A stretch of 64,000 nt of DNA from contig NZ_ATAO01000002.1 of NCBI RefSeq assembly GCF_000455825.1, positions 1 through 64,000 on the forward strand. Reading direction: 5' to 3'. A program made the position numbers and the translations under genes. Under the pieces are notes generated by a model. The model saw nothing but the letters and a program-made list of their open reading frames with translations. It did not search any database and was not told where the DNA came from. This document shows, piece by piece, positions 43,668-52,258 of this stretch (within the stretch, counting starts at the first letter, position 1; every line of letters begins with the position of its first letter). The stretch comes from Microbacterium maritypicum MF109. Its GTDB lineage: Bacteria; Actinomycetota; Actinomycetes; Actinomycetales; Microbacteriaceae.

Positions 43668-44434
43668 TGAGCGATACGAAATCCGGTTTCTCGATCGAGC
43701 GTCGCGGCCTCGAGCTGCGCTTCCGCAACGTCACCTTGAGCGCCCGCGAGTGGCTGGCCCCCGACTTCGTGCGTGTGCGCCTGACGGGCTCCGATCTCGC
43801 CGGCTTCGACTCTCCCGGCTCCGACGACCACATGCGCCTGTTCTTCCCCGCGGGCCCCACCGAATCCGTCGAGGAGCTCCGAGCGTCACCCAGCCGCGAA
43901 TACACACCGCTCGCCTGGGGCGAGGACTGGCTCGACGTCGAGTTCGCCGTGCACGGTGACCAGGGCGTCGCCGCGCCGTGGGCGGCGACGGCACCGCTCG
44001 GATCGACGATCGGTGTCGGCGGTCCCCGCGGAGCGGCCGTTCTGTCCGGTGAGCCCGGCTCGTGGCTGCTCGTGGGCGACGAAACCGCTATTCCGGCGAT
44101 CCGTCGCTTCGCCGCACTGATCCCCGACGGCACGCCCGCACGCATCGTGATCGAGACCGTGAACCCCGGCCGAGAGGTCGACATCGACGCGCCCGTCGAC
44201 ATCGAGTGGCTGCATCGTGGCGAGGCGCCCTCCGGTTCCGCCCTCATCGCCTTCCTCGAGGGGCTGACCGCCGAGCACGCGATCGGTGCCGACCCGTTCG
44301 TCTTCATCGCCGCCGAGCAGTCGATCGTGAAGCCCGGCCGAGCGCTGCTCGAGCGCTGGAGCGTCGACACCGCGAAAGCCGTCGTGAAGGGTTACTGGAA
44401 GCGCGGCGAAGCCGAATACCACGCCCCGCACTAG
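43667..44434 (+). CDS. siderophore-interacting protein / ferric-siderophore reductase
   Basis: Flavin-dependent reductase of 255 residues. It has an FAD-binding beta barrel (SDDHMRLFFP, YTPLAWGEDWLDVEFAVHGDQGVAAPWA) and NADPH domain (SWLLVGDETAIPAIRRFAAL), ending in VKGYWKRGEAEYHAP, the family's conserved C terminus. Releases iron from imported siderophores. ATG 43667 lies at the end of the iron box; TAGCCT ends six bases before, indicating a leaderless, iron-repressed gene. Confidence 0.93.
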   Translation: MSDTKSGFSIERRGLELRFRNVTLSAREWLAPDFVRVRLTGSDLAGFDSPGSDDHMRLFFPAGPTESVEELRASPSREYTPLAWGEDWLDVEFAVHGDQGVAAPWAATAPLGSTIGVGGPRGAAVLSGEPGSWLLVGDETAIPAIRRFAALIPDGTPARIVIETVNPGREVDIDAPVDIEWLHRGEAPSGSALIAFLEGLTAEHAIGADPFVFIAAEQSIVKPGRALLERWSVDTAKAVVKGYWKRGEAEYHAPH

Positions 44435-44467
44435 TACGACGTCGGCGGTTGCTGGAAGACTCGACCC

Positions 44468-44872
44468 ATGGCTCTTCTGGATCATCTGGGCATCACCGTC
44501 GCCGACCTCGAGCGCGGACGGGCGCAGTTCCACCCCGTGCTCACCGCTCTCGGATATCAGAGCGGGGGCGCGAACGATCATTCGATCTCATGGAACAACG
44601 GCGACGAGACCGAGATCATCCTCTACACCTGGGATGAGGACTCCGCTCCGCATCAGCATGGCCGCATCGGCTGGCAGCACATCGCCTTCGCGGTACCGAC
44701 GCGCGAGCAGGTCGACCGCCTGCACGCGGTCGCGGTCGACGCCGGCTGGACAGCCGTCCGCGAGCCCAAGGAGTATCCGCGCTACTCGGAGAGCTACTAC
44801 GCCGCGTTCGTCGAGGACGCGGACGGCATCCGGGTCGAGTTCATGCACAACCCGCCCCGTGAGACAACTTGA
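44468..44872 (+). CDS. VOC family glyoxalase/dioxygenase-like protein
   Basis: Single vicinal-oxygen-chelate domain pair, 134 residues. LDHLGITVADLERGRAQF starts the first module and GRIGWQHIAFAVPTREQVDRLH the second; EDADGIRVEFMHNP carries the second-half metal-ligand position (Glu). Substrate unknown. AAGACT ends six bases before the ATG, consistent with a leaderless start. No operon partner visible. Confidence 0.88.
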   Translation: MALLDHLGITVADLERGRAQFHPVLTALGYQSGGANDHSISWNNGDETEIILYTWDEDSAPHQHGRIGWQHIAFAVPTREQVDRLHAVAVDAGWTAVREPKEYPRYSESYYAAFVEDADGIRVEFMHNPPRETT

Positions 44873-44892
44873 CTCCCGGGCGTGTCGCGCCC

Positions 44893-44924
44893 TAGTGTGG
44901 CAAAGCTGTGCCGATCGGCGCAGC
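44893..44924 (+). promoter_or_regulatory. promoter-like hexamer and palindrome before the rtcB leader
   Basis: TAGTGT (44893-44898) could be a -10. It is followed by GCTGTGCCGATCGGCGCAGC (44905-44924), a palindrome with one mismatch per arm, at the expected start of transcription. Confidence 0.4.
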
Positions 44925-44947
44925 ACACCAGCCGAGGAGCACGACGG

Positions 44948-45046
44948 ATGACCGCGCAGCGGAACCTTCCCCAGGCAGCGGTGTTGCCGCTTCAGCAGAA
45001 GCGCAATGACCGCTACGAGTCGTACCCTCCGGCACGCGCCGTGTGA
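44948..45046 (+). CDS. small leader ORF upstream of rtcB
   Basis: A 32-codon ORF preceded by GAGGAG at good spacing. The peptide starts MTAQRNLPQAAVLPLQQKRN and ends YPPARAV; it has two prolines in a row and no membrane segment. No family recognised. Its stop lies 16 bases before the stem of an intrinsic terminator that itself precedes rtcB, so translation of this ORF could influence read-through. It may also be a free-standing small protein. Confidence 0.55.
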   Translation: MTAQRNLPQAAVLPLQQKRNDRYESYPPARAV

Positions 45047-45062
45047 CAGCATCCGCTCTCGC

Positions 45063-45094
45063 AACGCCCCGTACCGTCAGGTCCGGGGCGTTTT
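45063..45094 (+). terminator. intrinsic terminator between leader ORF and rtcB
   Basis: AACGCCCCG (45063-45071) pairs with CGGGGCGTT (45084-45092) over a 12-base loop and ends in TTTT. Lying 54 bases before the rtcB ATG on the same strand, it is positioned as an attenuator. Confidence 0.78.
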
Positions 45095-45147
45095 CCGTTG
45101 GAGACTCCTCTGACCTGTGGCTGAACATCACCACAAGGAAAGGAATC

Positions 45148-46317
45148 ATGGAGAGGCTCTCCGCACGGCTGCTGTCGTGGGCGTCCCTGATCGACGAGAA
45201 GACACTCGCTCAGGCGCACACCACGGCCCGCATGCCGTTCATCCACCCGCACCTGGCACTGATGCCGGACGCGCACCTCGGCAAGGGGGCGACGGTCGGC
45301 TCGGTCATCCCGACGCTCGGCGCGATCATCCCCGCCGCCGTCGGCGTCGACATCGGCTGCGGGATGATCGCCGTTCGTACGCCGTTCACGAGGAGCGACG
45401 TCGACGGTCGTCGGCTCGCCGACCTCCGGGAGCAGATCGAGCGCGCCATCCCCCTGTCGGCCGGCCGGTACAACCGCAAGGTCGTGGCCACCGCGGAACC
45501 GCGCATCACCGAGCTGGAGCAGCTCGCCGAGAAGAACGGCTTCGACCCGGCGCAGTACGCCGGGAACTGGCGTCTGCAGTTGGGCACGCTCGGTTCAGGC
45601 AACCACTTCATCGAGGTGTCGGTCGATGAGCTCGATCGGGTCTGGCTGTTCCTGCACTCGGGCTCGCGAGGCGTCGGCAACAAGATCGCCGGGCACCACA
45701 TCGCCGTCGCCCAGCGGCTGGCGAGGCAGTGGTGGATCGACCTTCCCGACCCCGACCTGGCATACCTGGTCGAGGGCACACCGGAGTTCACCCGCTACAT
45801 CCGGGAGCTGCGGTGGGCCCAGCACTTCGCGCTGCTGAACCGGGAGGAGATGATGGATCGCGTCATCCGGCAGGTGTCGGAGTTCCTCGGAACCCCGGTC
45901 GACGAACAGGAGCGCATCAACTGCCACCACAACTTCACCGAGTCGGAGAAGCACTACGGGAAGCAGGTGTGGGTGTCACGGAAGGGAGCCATCCAGGCGG
46001 ACGCCGGTCGACCGGGCCTCATCCCCGGGTCGATGGGGACCGCCTCTTACGTGGTGGAAGGGCTCGGCGACCCGCAGTCGCTGAACTCCTCCCCGCACGG
46101 TGCCGGACGGGAGTACTCCCGCTCGGCGGCGCGGCGGACCTTCACGCACGACCAGCTGCGAGAGGCGATGACGGGCATCGAGTTCCGTGACACCGATGCC
46201 TTCATCGACGAGATCCCGCAGGCGTACAAGCCGATTGACCAGGTGATGGCGGATGCCGCCGGACTCGTATCGATCCGGCACACGCTGCGGCAGATCGTCA
46301 ACGTGAAGGGCGACTGA
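45148..46317 (+). CDS. rtcB: RNA 3'-phosphate/5'-OH ligase RtcB
   Basis: GTP- and manganese-dependent RNA repair ligase, 389 residues. Metal ligands and catalytic residues appear in MPDAHLGKG (about 39-47), GVDIGCGM (Cys71), GSGNHFIEV, HSGSRGVGNKI, CHHN and GSMGTASY; the histidine guanylylated by GTP is in SSPHGAGREYS near residue 317. It seals broken tRNA or other RNA. ATG 45148 follows AAGGAAAGGA; codons before it overlap the terminator and are not used. No archease gene is nearby. Expression may be attenuated by the upstream leader. Confidence 0.95.
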   Translation: MERLSARLLSWASLIDEKTLAQAHTTARMPFIHPHLALMPDAHLGKGATVGSVIPTLGAIIPAAVGVDIGCGMIAVRTPFTRSDVDGRRLADLREQIERAIPLSAGRYNRKVVATAEPRITELEQLAEKNGFDPAQYAGNWRLQLGTLGSGNHFIEVSVDELDRVWLFLHSGSRGVGNKIAGHHIAVAQRLARQWWIDLPDPDLAYLVEGTPEFTRYIRELRWAQHFALLNREEMMDRVIRQVSEFLGTPVDEQERINCHHNFTESEKHYGKQVWVSRKGAIQADAGRPGLIPGSMGTASYVVEGLGDPQSLNSSPHGAGREYSRSAARRTFTHDQLREAMTGIEFRDTDAFIDEIPQAYKPIDQVMADAAGLVSIRHTLRQIVNVKGD

Positions 46318-46322
46318 GCAGG

Positions 46323-46350
46323 ACCGGGCGGTGGGATCCCACCGCCCGGT
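46323..46350 (+). terminator. rtcB terminator
   Basis: Perfect 14-bp palindrome (ACCGGGCGGTGGGA and its complement) starting five bases after the rtcB stop, followed by a pyrimidine-rich stretch. Confidence 0.75.
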
Positions 46351-46523
46351 CTCCTCTCCACCTCTTCCCCGCGAGTTCCCCGCGAGATCCGCGGGCGGAT
46401 CGTCTTCTCCTGCTCCGACACGTCAGAGGCCGGGTTATCCCCCTCTCGTGCGCGACCGATATCTTCGGCTCCCGTGCTCTGGCAGGCTTGCCGAATCGAT
46501 GCGACGATGAGGAAGTGGGATTC

Positions 46524-46784
46524 ATGAATGACGCGCAGATCTGGACGATGATCGGATCGTTCACCGTGCTGATGTTCAGCACGCTCACGGTCGTCTCGAC
46601 CCTGTTCGTCCGGATCATCCGCAGTGAGATCGGCGGTCTGCGCACCGAGATGAACGGGCAGATCGGCGGTCTGCGCACCGAGATGAACGCACGATTCGAT
46701 GCCGTGAACAACCGCATCGATGGGCTCGACCGCGACGTGCAGGCGATCGTGAAGCGCACGTTCGGTCTCGACCGCGACGGATGA
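46524..46784 (+). CDS. membrane-anchored coiled-coil protein, paralogue 1
   Basis: An 86-residue protein: one N-terminal membrane helix (IWTMIGSFTVLMFSTLTVVSTLFV, about 6-28) then a heptad-like cytoplasmic segment with tandem IGGLRTEMN units and a tail RIDGLDRDVQAIVKRTFGLDRD. Clearly paralogous to the protein at 51449-51757. No known function; resembles DUF-type coiled-coil tethers. Its stop overlaps the ATG of the hydrolase gene (ATGA), so the two are coupled. Confidence 0.8.
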   Translation: MNDAQIWTMIGSFTVLMFSTLTVVSTLFVRIIRSEIGGLRTEMNGQIGGLRTEMNARFDAVNNRIDGLDRDVQAIVKRTFGLDRDG

Positions 46785-47608
46785 CGACGCTTCGAGACCA
46801 CGCTTCGGTCGCCCCACCCGACCGGTATGACGCCTATCCGGAAGTACCCAACGGCACCGCGATCCTGCTCCTCGCGGGGTCGAGTGGGCGCGTGGAGGCA
46901 GAACGGGCCGACCTGTTCGCACGGCACGGGGCCCGGGTCCGCGCCATCCGCTGGTTCGGGGGTGCGGGTCAGCGCCCCTCACCCCACGAAGTGCCGATCG
47001 AGCTGTTCACGGATCAGCTGGACCTCCTGCGGCACGATGCCGACCGCGTCGCGATCTTCGGAACGTCGTTCGGTGCGGAGGCTGCCCTGGTCACCGCGTC
47101 CCTTCACCCGGTCGACGCGACGGTCGCGGTCGCACCGTCATCCGTCGTCTGGGCGGGGTTCGCCGACGGGGACTGGTCGTCGCACTGGACCTGGCAGGGG
47201 GCTCCGCTCCCGGCTGTCCCGTTCGACTCGTCGTGGTCGCCGTCGACCGAACCGCCCGAGTACCGGTCCCTGTACCAGTCGAGCCTCGATCGCGCTCCTG
47301 ACGCCACTGCAGCCGCCACGATCCGCTCAGAGAGCATCCGCGGCGTCGTCGTGCTCATCGCGGGAGGCGACGACCGTGTCTGGCCGAGCGACCGGTTCGC
47401 CGCCGAGGTCGTCGAGCGCCGCAGAGCGAACGGACGGGAGACGACGCTGATCACGCACTCCCCCGCCGGGCACCGGATGATCCTGCCCGGCGAGTCGATC
47501 GCCACCGGTGGAGTGACGATGGCACGAGGAGGCTCACCGTCGGCTGACGCGGAACTCGGTTCCCTCGCGTGGCCGCAGATCGTGCACGCACTCGGGCTGC
47601 GCGCCTGA
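46781..47608 (+). CDS. alpha/beta hydrolase (BAAT/acyl-CoA thioester hydrolase C-terminal type)
   Basis: An alpha/beta-hydrolase of 275 residues. Nucleophile elbow FGTSFGAEAALV (Ser in G-T-S-F-G), acidic residue in LIAGGDDRVWPSDRFA, catalytic His in SPAGHRMILPGE. The C-terminal part follows the BAAT family pattern for acyl-CoA:amino acid N-acyltransferase or thioesterases. Substrate unknown. Translationally coupled to the coiled-coil gene just upstream. Confidence 0.85.
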   Translation: MTTLRDHASVAPPDRYDAYPEVPNGTAILLLAGSSGRVEAERADLFARHGARVRAIRWFGGAGQRPSPHEVPIELFTDQLDLLRHDADRVAIFGTSFGAEAALVTASLHPVDATVAVAPSSVVWAGFADGDWSSHWTWQGAPLPAVPFDSSWSPSTEPPEYRSLYQSSLDRAPDATAAATIRSESIRGVVVLIAGGDDRVWPSDRFAAEVVERRRANGRETTLITHSPAGHRMILPGESIATGGVTMARGGSPSADAELGSLAWPQIVHALGLRA

Positions 47609-47611
47609 GCG

Positions 47612-49072
47612 TCAGAGGGCCGAGGCCGCCTCGGTCTCGACAGATCGGTCGGTGAACGCGGTCTTCGGGACGAACACGAGGATCACCGCGGCCACGAGGG
47701 CGGTCACCCCGCAGACGATCCACACCGTGAAGTAGCCCGCGAGCGAGCCGGCCGTTCCCTCGGTCGCACCTGCCGTGCTCGCGACCCCATGCAGGAGCGC
47801 GATGCCGAACACGCACGAGGCGATCGCGCCGCCGACGGTCTTCACCGAGTTGGTGAGCCCCGTCGCGACACCGGTCTGCGTGGCCGGAGCGGCCGATGCG
47901 GCAGCGGCGGGGAGCGCGGCGACCAGCGCTCCCGAGCCGAGTCCGACAACGACCATGTTCGTGATGACCTGCGCGTAGGTGTCGTGGAACGGAAGGAAGA
48001 GGAGGAACCCGATGCCGACCAGCACGGACGCACCCATCAGCGTCAGGCGCGGCGTGGCCCGCCGGGCGACGGTCGGGAACAGGAGAGCCCCCGCGATCAT
48101 GGCGATCAGATACACGCCGATGATCAGCGAGGTCGCGAAGCCGCTCGTGCCGAGACCGTAGCCGTAGACCGTCGGATCGGTACGCGCGAACGTCGACAGC
48201 GGAGCCTGCGCGCCGAGCACGCTGACGCCGAAGAGCCCGGCGGTCAGGAAGACGGGGCCGAGCGCCGGCGAACGGAACATCCGCACATCGGTCAGCGGAT
48301 CGTCGGCGCGGAGCTCCCAGAGGACGAACGGGATCACCAGCAGGACGCCGAGCACCACCACCGCCCAGGACCAGGGGTTGGTCAGGCCGCCCTCCAGCCG
48401 AAGCAGACTGAGACCCCCGGTGAAGCAGACGAGGGCGAGGGAGATGAGCACGAGGCCGACCGTGTCGAAGAGACCGCCCGTCGGCTCCGGCGACTCCTTG
48501 ACCCCGAACAGGATCACGAAGAAGCAGACCACGATCAGCACGGCAGGCACCAGCAGCACCACGGTGAGCGGCAGGACATCGATGAGTGCGCCACCCACGA
48601 GCGCGCCGATGATCGCCCCTCCTTCGAGCGCCGCAACGAGGAGGCCCGCTGCCTTCGCCGTGATCGAGGAACGCCCCTCCATGCGCCGCGAGCGCGACCA
48701 GATCAGAGCGATCTCCAGCGGAAGCCAGACCACGTAGAACCCCATCAGCGCCCACGCCGCGAGGAACACCGGGAAGGAGTCGGTGAAAGGCAGCACCAGA
48801 GCGGCGGCGGCGGTGACAGCGGTCGAGATCAGCAGCATCCGCTTGTGGCCGACCATGTCACCGAGCTTCGCGAACGCCGGGACCACGAGTGCCGACAGCA
48901 TCAGCTGCGCTCCCTCGAGCCAGTTCACATCGGCGTCGTGGATCCCCAGATGGCGCGCGATGTCGGTGAGCATCGGGGTGTAGTACCCCTGCAGCACACC
49001 GCTCGTGAACTCCACGAAGGCGAGGAAGCCCACGACGATGGCGAGGGTGCCCAGGGTGCGGGTGCGCGTCAT
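47612..49072 (-). CDS. MFS transporter of the DHA2 drug-exporter type
   Basis: Integral membrane protein of 486 residues with about fourteen hydrophobic segments. Motif A is seen as AKLGDMVGHKRML between helices 2 and 3, and the first helix is preceded by a short basic N terminus (TRTRTLGTL). Presumed proton-driven multidrug or metabolite efflux. ATG 49072 follows GCAGGAGACG. It converges after only three bases with the hydrolase gene. Confidence 0.9.
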   Translation of the reverse strand: MTRTRTLGTLAIVVGFLAFVEFTSGVLQGYYTPMLTDIARHLGIHDADVNWLEGAQLMLSALVVPAFAKLGDMVGHKRMLLISTAVTAAAALVLPFTDSFPVFLAAWALMGFYVVWLPLEIALIWSRSRRMEGRSSITAKAAGLLVAALEGGAIIGALVGGALIDVLPLTVVLLVPAVLIVVCFFVILFGVKESPEPTGGLFDTVGLVLISLALVCFTGGLSLLRLEGGLTNPWSWAVVVLGVLLVIPFVLWELRADDPLTDVRMFRSPALGPVFLTAGLFGVSVLGAQAPLSTFARTDPTVYGYGLGTSGFATSLIIGVYLIAMIAGALLFPTVARRATPRLTLMGASVLVGIGFLLFLPFHDTYAQVITNMVVVGLGSGALVAALPAAAASAAPATQTGVATGLTNSVKTVGGAIASCVFGIALLHGVASTAGATEGTAGSLAGYFTVWIVCGVTALVAAVILVFVPKTAFTDRSVETEAASAL

Positions 49073-49127
49073 CGCGTCTCCTGCTTCTGCTTCGGGTTCC
49101 CCGGCACACTCCGGGGGAAGGGTGAGA

Positions 49128-50477
49128 TCACCCTAGCCGTTCGAGCAGCGCCCGGTGGAATCGCTCCCCCCGCTCCAGGGCGGCGATCTCGACGCTCTCG
49201 TCGACGCCGTGGATCGAGGCACGCTGGGCGTTCGACATGTCCAGCGGTGCGAAGCGGTAGACCGCCGGCGAGAACCGGTGGAAGTGTCGCGAATCGGTGG
49301 CGGCCATCATCACATACGGCACCGCGGGCACCCCGGGGAAAGCGACGTCGAGGGCTTCGGCGAGGAGCGCGAACTGGGCGTTGTCCGTCGGTGACTCCGG
49401 CGACGGCTCGCTCGCTTCGACGACCTCGACCGTGACGAGCGGGTCACGGATGCGCCGACGTACCCGGAACACCGTCTGCTGCGTCGTCTCGCCGAGCGCG
49501 ATGCGCAGGTTGACGGTGGCGGATGCCTGAGACGGCAGCACGTTCGCCGCAGTACCGCCCGACTGCATCGTCGGCGCGACCGTGGTGCGCACGAGAGCTG
49601 CGGGTTCACCGCCGAGGGCGGCGAAGACCTGCGCGGTGAGCAGCGGAGCAGAACTCAGCAATCGCAGCAGGTGCCGAGCCGGGCCCGGAGTCTGCCTGGC
49701 CAGCTGCGACAGCATCCGCAGGATCGCCTTCGACGCCCGCGGGCGGAAGGTGGTGGGTCCGAGTCGGTCCACGGCCGTGGCGATGCGCCGGACGGCGGTC
49801 GACGACGGCGGAGCGGAGGCGTGGCCGCCGTCGCCGCGGGCCGTCAGCCGGAGTGTCATCACGCCCTTCTCCCCGACACCGATCATCGCGGCACGGCCGG
49901 GAACGAAGGGCAGGGGCGCGTCGACCACGGCACCGCCCTCGTCGACCACGAGCCACGGGACCACCCCGCGTTCGCGCAGCACCCGTGCGATCTCCTCGGC
50001 GGCGCGCCCGTACGTCTCCTCGTTGCCCCCGAAGGAGAGGTACACGTCACGGGGCGGCACGAACCCGTCGGCGAGAAGATTCTCGACCGCCTCGAGGACC
50101 ACGATCAGCGGGCCCTTGTCATCCAGCGCTCCGCGGCCGTACACCGATCCGTCGGCGATCACGCCGGCGAACGGCGGATGGGTCCAGTCGTCGCTCTCGT
50201 CGACCGGGACGACGTCGTAGTGGGCCATCAGCACGACGGGCTCGTCGGAAGTCGCGCCGTTCCCCTCCCAGTGGAACAGGAGGCCGAAGTCGGTGTGCCG
50301 TTCCAGACCCAGCTTCTCGTGCGTCAGCGGGTAGAGCTCCGCGATCAGCGCGACGAACTCCTCGAAGGGCGCAGGTCCGCGTTCCCCGAGCTCGGCCGAG
50401 ACCGTCGGTATCCGGATCATCTGCGAAAGTCGCTCGGCGATGCCCGGGCGCACGGTCGGTGTGGTCACAGTCGCCAT
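49128..50477 (-). CDS. M20 family metallopeptidase (PM20D1/carboxypeptidase type)
   Basis: Zinc peptidase/amidohydrolase of 449 residues. Metal-site motifs are LMAHYDVVPVDES, GRGALDDKGP and GGNEETYG; the dimerisation lid domain lies in the middle. Cleaves N-acylated amino acids or dipeptides; the closest animal comparison is PM20D1, but bacterial specificity is open. ATG 50477; codons upstream are open but lack a start signal and run into the divergent oxidoreductase promoter. Confidence 0.9.
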   Translation of the reverse strand: MATVTTPTVRPGIAERLSQMIRIPTVSAELGERGPAPFEEFVALIAELYPLTHEKLGLERHTDFGLLFHWEGNGATSDEPVVLMAHYDVVPVDESDDWTHPPFAGVIADGSVYGRGALDDKGPLIVVLEAVENLLADGFVPPRDVYLSFGGNEETYGRAAEEIARVLRERGVVPWLVVDEGGAVVDAPLPFVPGRAAMIGVGEKGVMTLRLTARGDGGHASAPPSSTAVRRIATAVDRLGPTTFRPRASKAILRMLSQLARQTPGPARHLLRLLSSAPLLTAQVFAALGGEPAALVRTTVAPTMQSGGTAANVLPSQASATVNLRIALGETTQQTVFRVRRRIRDPLVTVEVVEASEPSPESPTDNAQFALLAEALDVAFPGVPAVPYVMMAATDSRHFHRFSPAVYRFAPLDMSNAQRASIHGVDESVEIAALERGERFHRALLERLG

Positions 50478-50583
50478 CGTACCCAGCAGCGGGGCCGCGT
50501 TCCGGCGTGATCCGACATCACGCGTTTCGGTCGCCTGCATCGTCGATTCCGGAGAAGATGTACCGAGACGAAGGAGAACACGG

Positions 50584-51324
50584 ATGAGGATCGCCGTCGC
50601 AGGAGGAACCGGGACCGTCGGACGGCACACCGTCGAGGCGGTGCGCACAGCGGGACACGACGCGGTCGTCCTCAGCCGGTCGCAGGGAGTCGACCTGGTG
50701 ACCGGGCAGGGGCTGGACGACGCCCTGGCAGGCGCTGACGCGGTGGTCGACGTCGCGAGCATCGAGACGCTCACGGCGAGCGCGGCCATCGAGTTCTTCA
50801 CCGCCGCGACCGGAAACCTGGTCTCAGCGGCGTCGAATGCGGGAGTCGGACAGGTCGTGCTGCTGTCGATCGTCGGGATCGACCGCATTCCCTACGACTA
50901 TTACGCCGGCAAGATCGCCCAGGAGAAGATCGTCGAGGCGTCGCGCGTACCGTGGACGATCCTGCGGGCCACGCAGTTCCATGAGTTCGCGGAGCAGATG
51001 TTCGCACGGGCGAAGCTGGGACCCGTGCACATCGCGCCGAACGCGCGCACACAGCCCGTGGCTGCGAGCGAAGTGGGCGCGCGTCTCGCAGCACTCGCCG
51101 CTGGCGATCCGCAGGGACGCGTGCGTGACCTCGCCGGCCCTCGGGAAGAGCAGTTGTCTGACATGGTGCGTGCGTTCGCACGGCGGACGGGATTCCGCGG
51201 TTGGATACCGAGACTCAACGTGCCGGGGCCGCAGATGGCCGGCATGAGAGCGGGGCATGCTCTCCCCGGTCCTGACGCAGATCTCGGACGTCAGAGCTTC
51301 GCCGAATGGCTCGCCGCCCGCTAG
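50584..51324 (+). CDS. NmrA-like NAD(P)-binding oxidoreductase
   Basis: Atypical short-chain dehydrogenase of 246 residues. N-terminal GGTGTVGRHTVEA is the Rossmann motif; YYAGKIAQEKIVEAS holds a Y-x3-K-like pair. FHEFAEQMF and REEQLSDMVRAFARR suggest the NmrA/quinone-reductase-type subgroup, often redox sensors or reductases. Start ATG 50584 with GAAGGAGA. Followed by paralogue 2 of the coiled-coil pair after 124 bases. Confidence 0.87.
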   Translation: MRIAVAGGTGTVGRHTVEAVRTAGHDAVVLSRSQGVDLVTGQGLDDALAGADAVVDVASIETLTASAAIEFFTAATGNLVSAASNAGVGQVVLLSIVGIDRIPYDYYAGKIAQEKIVEASRVPWTILRATQFHEFAEQMFARAKLGPVHIAPNARTQPVAASEVGARLAALAAGDPQGRVRDLAGPREEQLSDMVRAFARRTGFRGWIPRLNVPGPQMAGMRAGHALPGPDADLGRQSFAEWLAAR

Positions 51325-51448
51325 CGGTACTCCTGCTCCAGTCCCTCTCCACATATTGCTCCGGAACAGGCTTCTCCCCACTCGCCGCATACAGGTTCGT
51401 GGTCTTGGCAGGATGAGATCGTCCGACCAGAATGAGAGCGTGATCACG

Positions 51449-51757
51449 ATGACCGAGCCGCAGATCTGGACCATGATCGGTGCCGTCATCGCGCTGATGT
51501 TCGGAATGGTCACGGTGGTCTCGACGCTGTTCATCCGAGTGTTGCGAGCCGAGATCGGCGGCGTGAGGTCAGAGATCGGCGGGCTCCGCACCGAGATGGT
51601 CGCGCGGTTCGAGGCCGTCGATGCGCGGTTCGAGGCCGTCGATGCGCGATTCGTCTCGGTGAACACTCGCATCGACGCCGTGGGGAGCCGTATCGAAGGC
51701 CTCGACCGTGACGTGCGCGCGCTCGTGAAGCACACCTTCGGCCTCGACCGCGGATGA
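51449..51757 (+). CDS. membrane-anchored coiled-coil protein, paralogue 2
   Basis: A 102-residue homologue of the protein at 46524-46784: MTEPQIWTMIGAVIALMF matches MNDAQIWTMIGSFTVLMF, and both end with RI(D/E)GLDRDV(Q/R)A-IVK/LVK-(R/H)TFGLDR. One membrane helix then repeated RFEAVDARFEAVDARF and IGG(V/L)R units in a coiled coil. Upstream blocks are also conserved between the two loci (CTCCTGCTCC at -119/-117, TGGCAGG at -43/-44). Role unknown; perhaps a membrane organiser. GTG 51440 is an alternative start. Confidence 0.8.
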   Translation: MTEPQIWTMIGAVIALMFGMVTVVSTLFIRVLRAEIGGVRSEIGGLRTEMVARFEAVDARFEAVDARFVSVNTRIDAVGSRIEGLDRDVRALVKHTFGLDRG

Positions 51758-51886
51758 CCTCTCGAGGCTGATCCGACCGAGCGTGCGGCGTTCCGTCGCC
51801 TGAGCACCTCCGCCGCCTCTCGGGAACACCACGGAACAGGTGACGGTTGCATCCATGGTGGCGCGCGGCGCCCCCTGGAGGTGCAC

Positions 51887-52153
51887 ATGGAACTGACCCT
51901 GGTGTCATCGTCGTTCTGCGGCGCCTGTGCGCGGACCCGGGCCGTTCTCGCCGAGGCCGCACGATTCCTCCCCGACGCGACCGTGACCGAGATCGACGTC
52001 GCACAGGATCCGGATACTGCCGAGAAGCTGGATATCGGGTTCACACCGACCGTGATCATCCACGATTCCACCGGCACCGAAGTCTTCCGGGCCACCGGTG
52101 TGCCGACGGTCCCGCAGGTGCTCACCGCCGCGGTCAAGGCGCTCCCGGCCTAG
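51887..52153 (+). CDS. small thioredoxin-like protein
   Basis: An 88-residue thioredoxin fold: ELTLVSSSFCGACARTRAVLAEA gives CxxC (Cys11 and Cys14), followed by IDVAQDPDTAEKLDIGFTPTVII with the cis-proline. Cytoplasmic; no signal. Likely reduces small disulfides or protein partners. ATG 51887 has GGAGG five bases upstream; GTG 51881 overlaps that site. Neighbours do not suggest a specific partner. Confidence 0.88.
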   Translation: MELTLVSSSFCGACARTRAVLAEAARFLPDATVTEIDVAQDPDTAEKLDIGFTPTVIIHDSTGTEVFRATGVPTVPQVLTAAVKALPA

Positions 52154-52258
52154 GGCCGCCGTCGCTCCGGATCCCTCTTGCGGACCCTCTCGATCCGAGC
52201 GCAGACTGAGTTCCAGCGGTGCCGGCAATGACACCGTTCACACACTCCTGGAGTCTTC

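Noticed and set aside
41479..43959. 826-codon open frame opposite the siderophore permease and binding-protein genes
   Set aside because: Asp/Gly/His/Arg-rich shadow; the opposite strand encodes obvious membrane and lipoproteins.
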